The translations under genes and the position numbers were made by a program. Under the pieces are notes generated by a model, which saw nothing but the letters and a program-made list of their open reading frames with translations, was not told where the DNA came from and ran no database searches. Below are positions 5,205-7,222 of a stretch of 7,222 bases of DNA, in pieces. Source of the DNA: CAYZGU01 sp964478165 (GTDB lineage Bacteria; Poribacteria; WGA-4E; JAJDTR01); the NCBI GenBank assembly GCA_964478165.1, contig CAYZGU010000042.1, positions 1-7,222 on the forward strand, in the 5' to 3' direction. Every line of letters begins with the position of its first letter. Within the stretch, counting starts at the first letter, position 1.

Positions 5205-6620
5205 ATGCCAACATCAATGAACTTCTTTCAACAGGTCAATCTCAGCCTGGAGAAAGCCAGCAATTTTGTAGATTGTCCGCAAGGGCTACTGGACCAGATA
5301 AAGACGTGTAATGGGGTCTATCACATGAGTTTTCCACTGGAAAGAGATGACGGTTCAATTGAAGTCATTCACGGTTGGCGTGCTCAACACAGTCATCACA
5401 AACTTCCGGTGAAGGGAGGAGTTCGTTATAGCGTTTCTGTTAATGAAAATGAGGTAATGGCGCTCGCGGCCCTGATGACGTATAAATGCGCCATCGTTGA
5501 CGTTCCATTCGGTGGAGCCAAAGGCGGAGTCCAGATTGCAATTGACAGGTATTCCCCGCGCGAATTAGAGCGCATCACACGTCGGTACACCTATGAGTTG
5601 TTTATGAGAAATCTTATTGGTCCAGGGACTGATGTTCCCGCACCAGATTACGGCACTGGTGAACGCGAAATGTCATGGATGCTGGACACATATAGAACAT
5701 TGTCTCCAGACAAACTACAAGCGGGTGGCTGTGTCACCGGAAAACCGGTAACGCAGGAGGGAATCCGTGGCAGAAAAGAAGCAACCGGCAAAGGCGTCTA
5801 CTTCGGTATTCGCGAAGCGCTTGGTATTGCAGAAGATATGAAGCAGCTTGGACTATCCCCAGGGCTCGAAGGAAAGTCGGTTGTCATACAGGGACTTGGA
5901 AATGTCGGATACCACGCCGCCAAGTTTCTAGGAGAAGGCGGTGCGGTTATCGTCGGGGTAGCCGAGCAGGAGGGAGCGATTCATAACCACAAAGGACTGG
6001 ATATTGATGAAATTATCAAACATCGAACCGAAACGAAATCAATCCTCGACTTTCCCGGTGCAATCAATATCAAGTCGACCACACAAGCGCTTGAATTGGA
6101 ATGCGATATTCTCGTTCCCGCCGCCCTTGAAAACGAGATTACCGCCGAAAATGCCCCTCGAATTCACGCTAAGATCGTTGCCGAAGCCGCAAATGGACCA
6201 ACCACTGTAGAAGCACAAGACATTCTCACAGCCAAAGGGACAATGATTCTTCCTGATGCGTATCTCAATGCAGGTGGTGTAACGGTCTCATATTTCGAAT
6301 GGCTCAAGAACCTTGCACATGTCCGCTTTGGGCGCTTAGGGCGACGCTTCGATGAAACGATACAAACGGAAATGTTAACTGCCATTGAAAAATTGACGGA
6401 CAAGAGGCTGTCTCCAGCTGAAGTGAATCACTTAACACATGGTGCGAATGAACTTGATGTGGTAAATTCTGGACTGGAAGATACCATGATTACAGCGTAT
6501 CATACCATCAGGGAAACTCGGAAACACTATGGTGAAACCGTGGATCTTAGAACGGCTTCGTTCATCGTCGCTATTAAGAAAATTGCACGGGTATACTCGG
6601 AACTTGGCATCTTCCCGTAA
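5205..6620 (+). CDS. gdhA: Glutamate dehydrogenase, animal-type with antenna-like insertion
   Basis: The protein has 471 residues from ATG 5205. The enzyme interconverts glutamate with 2-oxoglutarate plus ammonia in the cytoplasm, normally as a hexamer. Visible in order: PVKGGVRYS with substrate Lys70 (68-76), MTYKCAIVDVPFGGAKGG (91-108) with K94 and catalytic K106, GPGTDVPAPDYGTGEREMSW (139-158) with D143, CVTGKPVTQEGIRGR (176-190), Rossmann GLGNVG (230-235), AEAANGPTT (326-334) and NAGGVTVSYFEWLKNL (355-370), where S362 reads the side-chain carboxylate. E254 at the end of the second Rossmann strand is compatible with NAD; NADP use cannot be excluded. The block structure matches animal GDH better than the roughly 424-residue bacterial RocG type. 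About 40 extra residues (371-411) lie before HGANELDVVNSGLEDTM, where animal enzymes carry the antenna. The symbol is generic. The 6642 ORF follows closely. Confidence 0.95.
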   Translation: MPTSMNFFQQVNLSLEKASNFVDCPQGLLDQIKTCNGVYHMSFPLERDDGSIEVIHGWRAQHSHHKLPVKGGVRYSVSVNENEVMALAALMTYKCAIVDVPFGGAKGGVQIAIDRYSPRELERITRRYTYELFMRNLIGPGTDVPAPDYGTGEREMSWMLDTYRTLSPDKLQAGGCVTGKPVTQEGIRGRKEATGKGVYFGIREALGIAEDMKQLGLSPGLEGKSVVIQGLGNVGYHAAKFLGEGGAVIVGVAEQEGAIHNHKGLDIDEIIKHRTETKSILDFPGAINIKSTTQALELECDILVPAALENEITAENAPRIHAKIVAEAANGPTTVEAQDILTAKGTMILPDAYLNAGGVTVSYFEWLKNLAHVRFGRLGRRFDETIQTEMLTAIEKLTDKRLSPAEVNHLTHGANELDVVNSGLEDTMITAYHTIRETRKHYGETVDLRTASFIVAIKKIARVYSELGIFP

Positions 6621-6641
6621 CATTTGCTTCAAGGACAAAGG

Positions 6642-6902
6642 ATGCTCAGTTCGGATAACTTTGGTAGCAACCGCGATACGGATAACGGCGATTGGAAGAG
6701 TATCCCCGGATATATGCTTCTCCTCGGAGGGGCTATTTGGTCGCTGATTGACGCGCCGATGTCAGCCAACAGAATCAATCGGCAAAATCGGCAGTTTTCT
6801 TACGGGCATCTGATTCAACTTGATGGCGACAGCACCGCGCTTGGAATCGATCCAGTCACTTCGCGCAACAGATTAGGCACTGTGCTCACCCTCAGGTTCT
6901 AG
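6642..6902 (+). CDS. Small hypothetical membrane-type protein downstream of gdhA
   Basis: The protein has 86 residues. ATG 6642 follows AAGGA (6631-6635) by six bases, and the gap to the gdhA stop is 21 bases, so the two are probably co-transcribed. There is no signal peptide. Residues 1-18 are polar. They lead into one hydrophobic stretch, PGYMLLLGGAIWSLIDAPMSA (22-42), then a basic Asn/Arg-rich patch (NRINRQNR). The C-terminus ends in alternating hydrophobic residues and a final Phe (VLTLRF), like the last strand of outer-membrane proteins. The whole resembles the tail of a longer membrane protein, so it may be a remnant that lost its N-terminal part, or a genuine short protein. The frame is the same as that of gdhA, separated by its TAA plus seven codons. 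I do not recognise a family with confidence. Confidence 0.5.
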   Translation: MLSSDNFGSNRDTDNGDWKSIPGYMLLLGGAIWSLIDAPMSANRINRQNRQFSYGHLIQLDGDSTALGIDPVTSRNRLGTVLTLRF

Positions 6903-6906
6903 ATGT

Positions 6907-6925
6907 GAAGCGCGCCTCTTCTTTT
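6907..6925 (+). terminator. Weak candidate terminator after the gdhA unit
   Basis: GAAG (6907-6910) pairs with CTTC (6918-6921) around a GC-rich 7-base loop and is followed at once by TTTT (6922-6925). It begins five bases after the stop of the 6642 ORF, the right place to end this transcript before the convergent RND gene. The stem is only four pairs, so the call is tentative. Confidence 0.25.
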
Positions 6926-7072
6926 AGCAAATGAATAACGATCAACTGAGCGGATAGATCGAAGGAGCGATCAAGCGACTGAATAAGGAGTGCGATAGAA
7001 ATCCACCGCTATTCCCTACGGTAAGAACTGTATCCGGGCGCCTATAATAGCAGACACGCGCTGTCGTGCATA

Positions 7073-7222
7073 CTACTCCGCCCTACGTTTTTCGACAATA
7101 TAGTACGACACCGGTAGAACTAGCAGCGTCAAGAGCGTCGCTGTTATCATCCCTCCGCTAATGACGATTGCGAGCGGTTTCTGGAGTTCTGCGCCTGAAC
7201 CGTGGGCTAGCGCGAGCGGCAA
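7073..7222 (-). CDS. C-terminus of an RND efflux pump, heavy-metal (CzcA/CusA) type
   Basis: The - strand is open from the window edge to TAG at 7073-7075 and gives the last 49 residues of a protein of about 1,000 residues whose start lies to the right. The stretch GAELQKPLAIVISGGMITA and the following LLTLLVLPVSYY form the last transmembrane helices of an inner-membrane resistance-nodulation-division transporter. GAELQKPLA with GGMITATLLTLLVLP is closer to the heavy-metal (CzcA-like) group than to AcrB-type drug pumps. Such pumps use the proton gradient and work with a membrane-fusion protein and an outer-membrane channel, none of which is in view. A short basic tail (EKRRAE) ends the protein. 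The exact substrate cannot be judged from this fragment. Confidence 0.85.
   Translation of the reverse strand: MPLALAHGSGAELQKPLAIVISGGMITATLLTLLVLPVSYYIVEKRRAE

Noticed and set aside
7043..7048. TATAAT between the convergent genes
   Set aside because: No -35 partner and no + strand gene downstream in the window.
1..7222. CRISPR array, tRNA, rRNA, transposon, prophage or toxin-antitoxin module
   Set aside because: No regularly spaced repeats, cloverleaf, rRNA-like stretch, transposase or toxin-like ORF was seen on either strand.

Overview
This window looks like bacterial chromosome of moderate GC, by eye a little under 50%. About 65% of it is coding, with several gaps of 250 to 960 bases. 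Five complete protein genes lie on the + strand. A truncated gene end sits at each edge: one on + at the left, one on - at the right. An exported serpin, an exported AhpD-like protein and an animal-type glutamate dehydrogenase with loose gene spacing would fit an environmental or host-associated uncultured lineage. Candidatus Poribacteria or a relative is one guess, but nothing here proves a taxon.

Layout. Positions 1-129 are the last 42 residues of an unidentified protein. Positions 130-1093 hold no convincing gene, but contain a near-consensus sigma70 promoter (739-766), a perfect 12-bp tandem duplication (632-655) and several short inverted repeats. Positions 1094-1501 encode a small exported AhpD/carboxymuconolactone-decarboxylase-like protein with a CxxC pair. 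A 579-base gap with hairpins and a 12-bp palindrome leads to a lipoprotein serpin (2081-3316) whose reactive loop appears to present Arg-Ser. A short spacer with a possible 22-codon ORF (3362-3430) precedes leuB (3564-4646). After a 558-base gap comes glutamate dehydrogenase (5205-6620), followed 21 bases later by an 86-residue membrane-type protein (6642-6902). The right edge (7073-7222, - strand) is the C-terminus of an RND efflux pump, convergent with the preceding genes.

How the genes relate. Only glutamate dehydrogenase and the small ORF after it are close enough to suggest co-transcription. LeuB (leucine synthesis) and glutamate dehydrogenase (which links 2-oxoglutarate and glutamate, the amino donor for leucine) are metabolically related, but separate promoters are likely. 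The serpin and the AhpD-like protein are both predicted to leave the cytoplasm and could serve envelope protection, from proteases and redox stress respectively. That pairing is inference only. I found no CRISPR array, rRNA, tRNA, transposon, phage gene or defence cassette, and no clearly new multi-gene system. The best leads are the serpin loop, the animal-type dehydrogenase with an antenna-like insertion, the altered AhpD active site and the 320-base leader after the 739 promoter.
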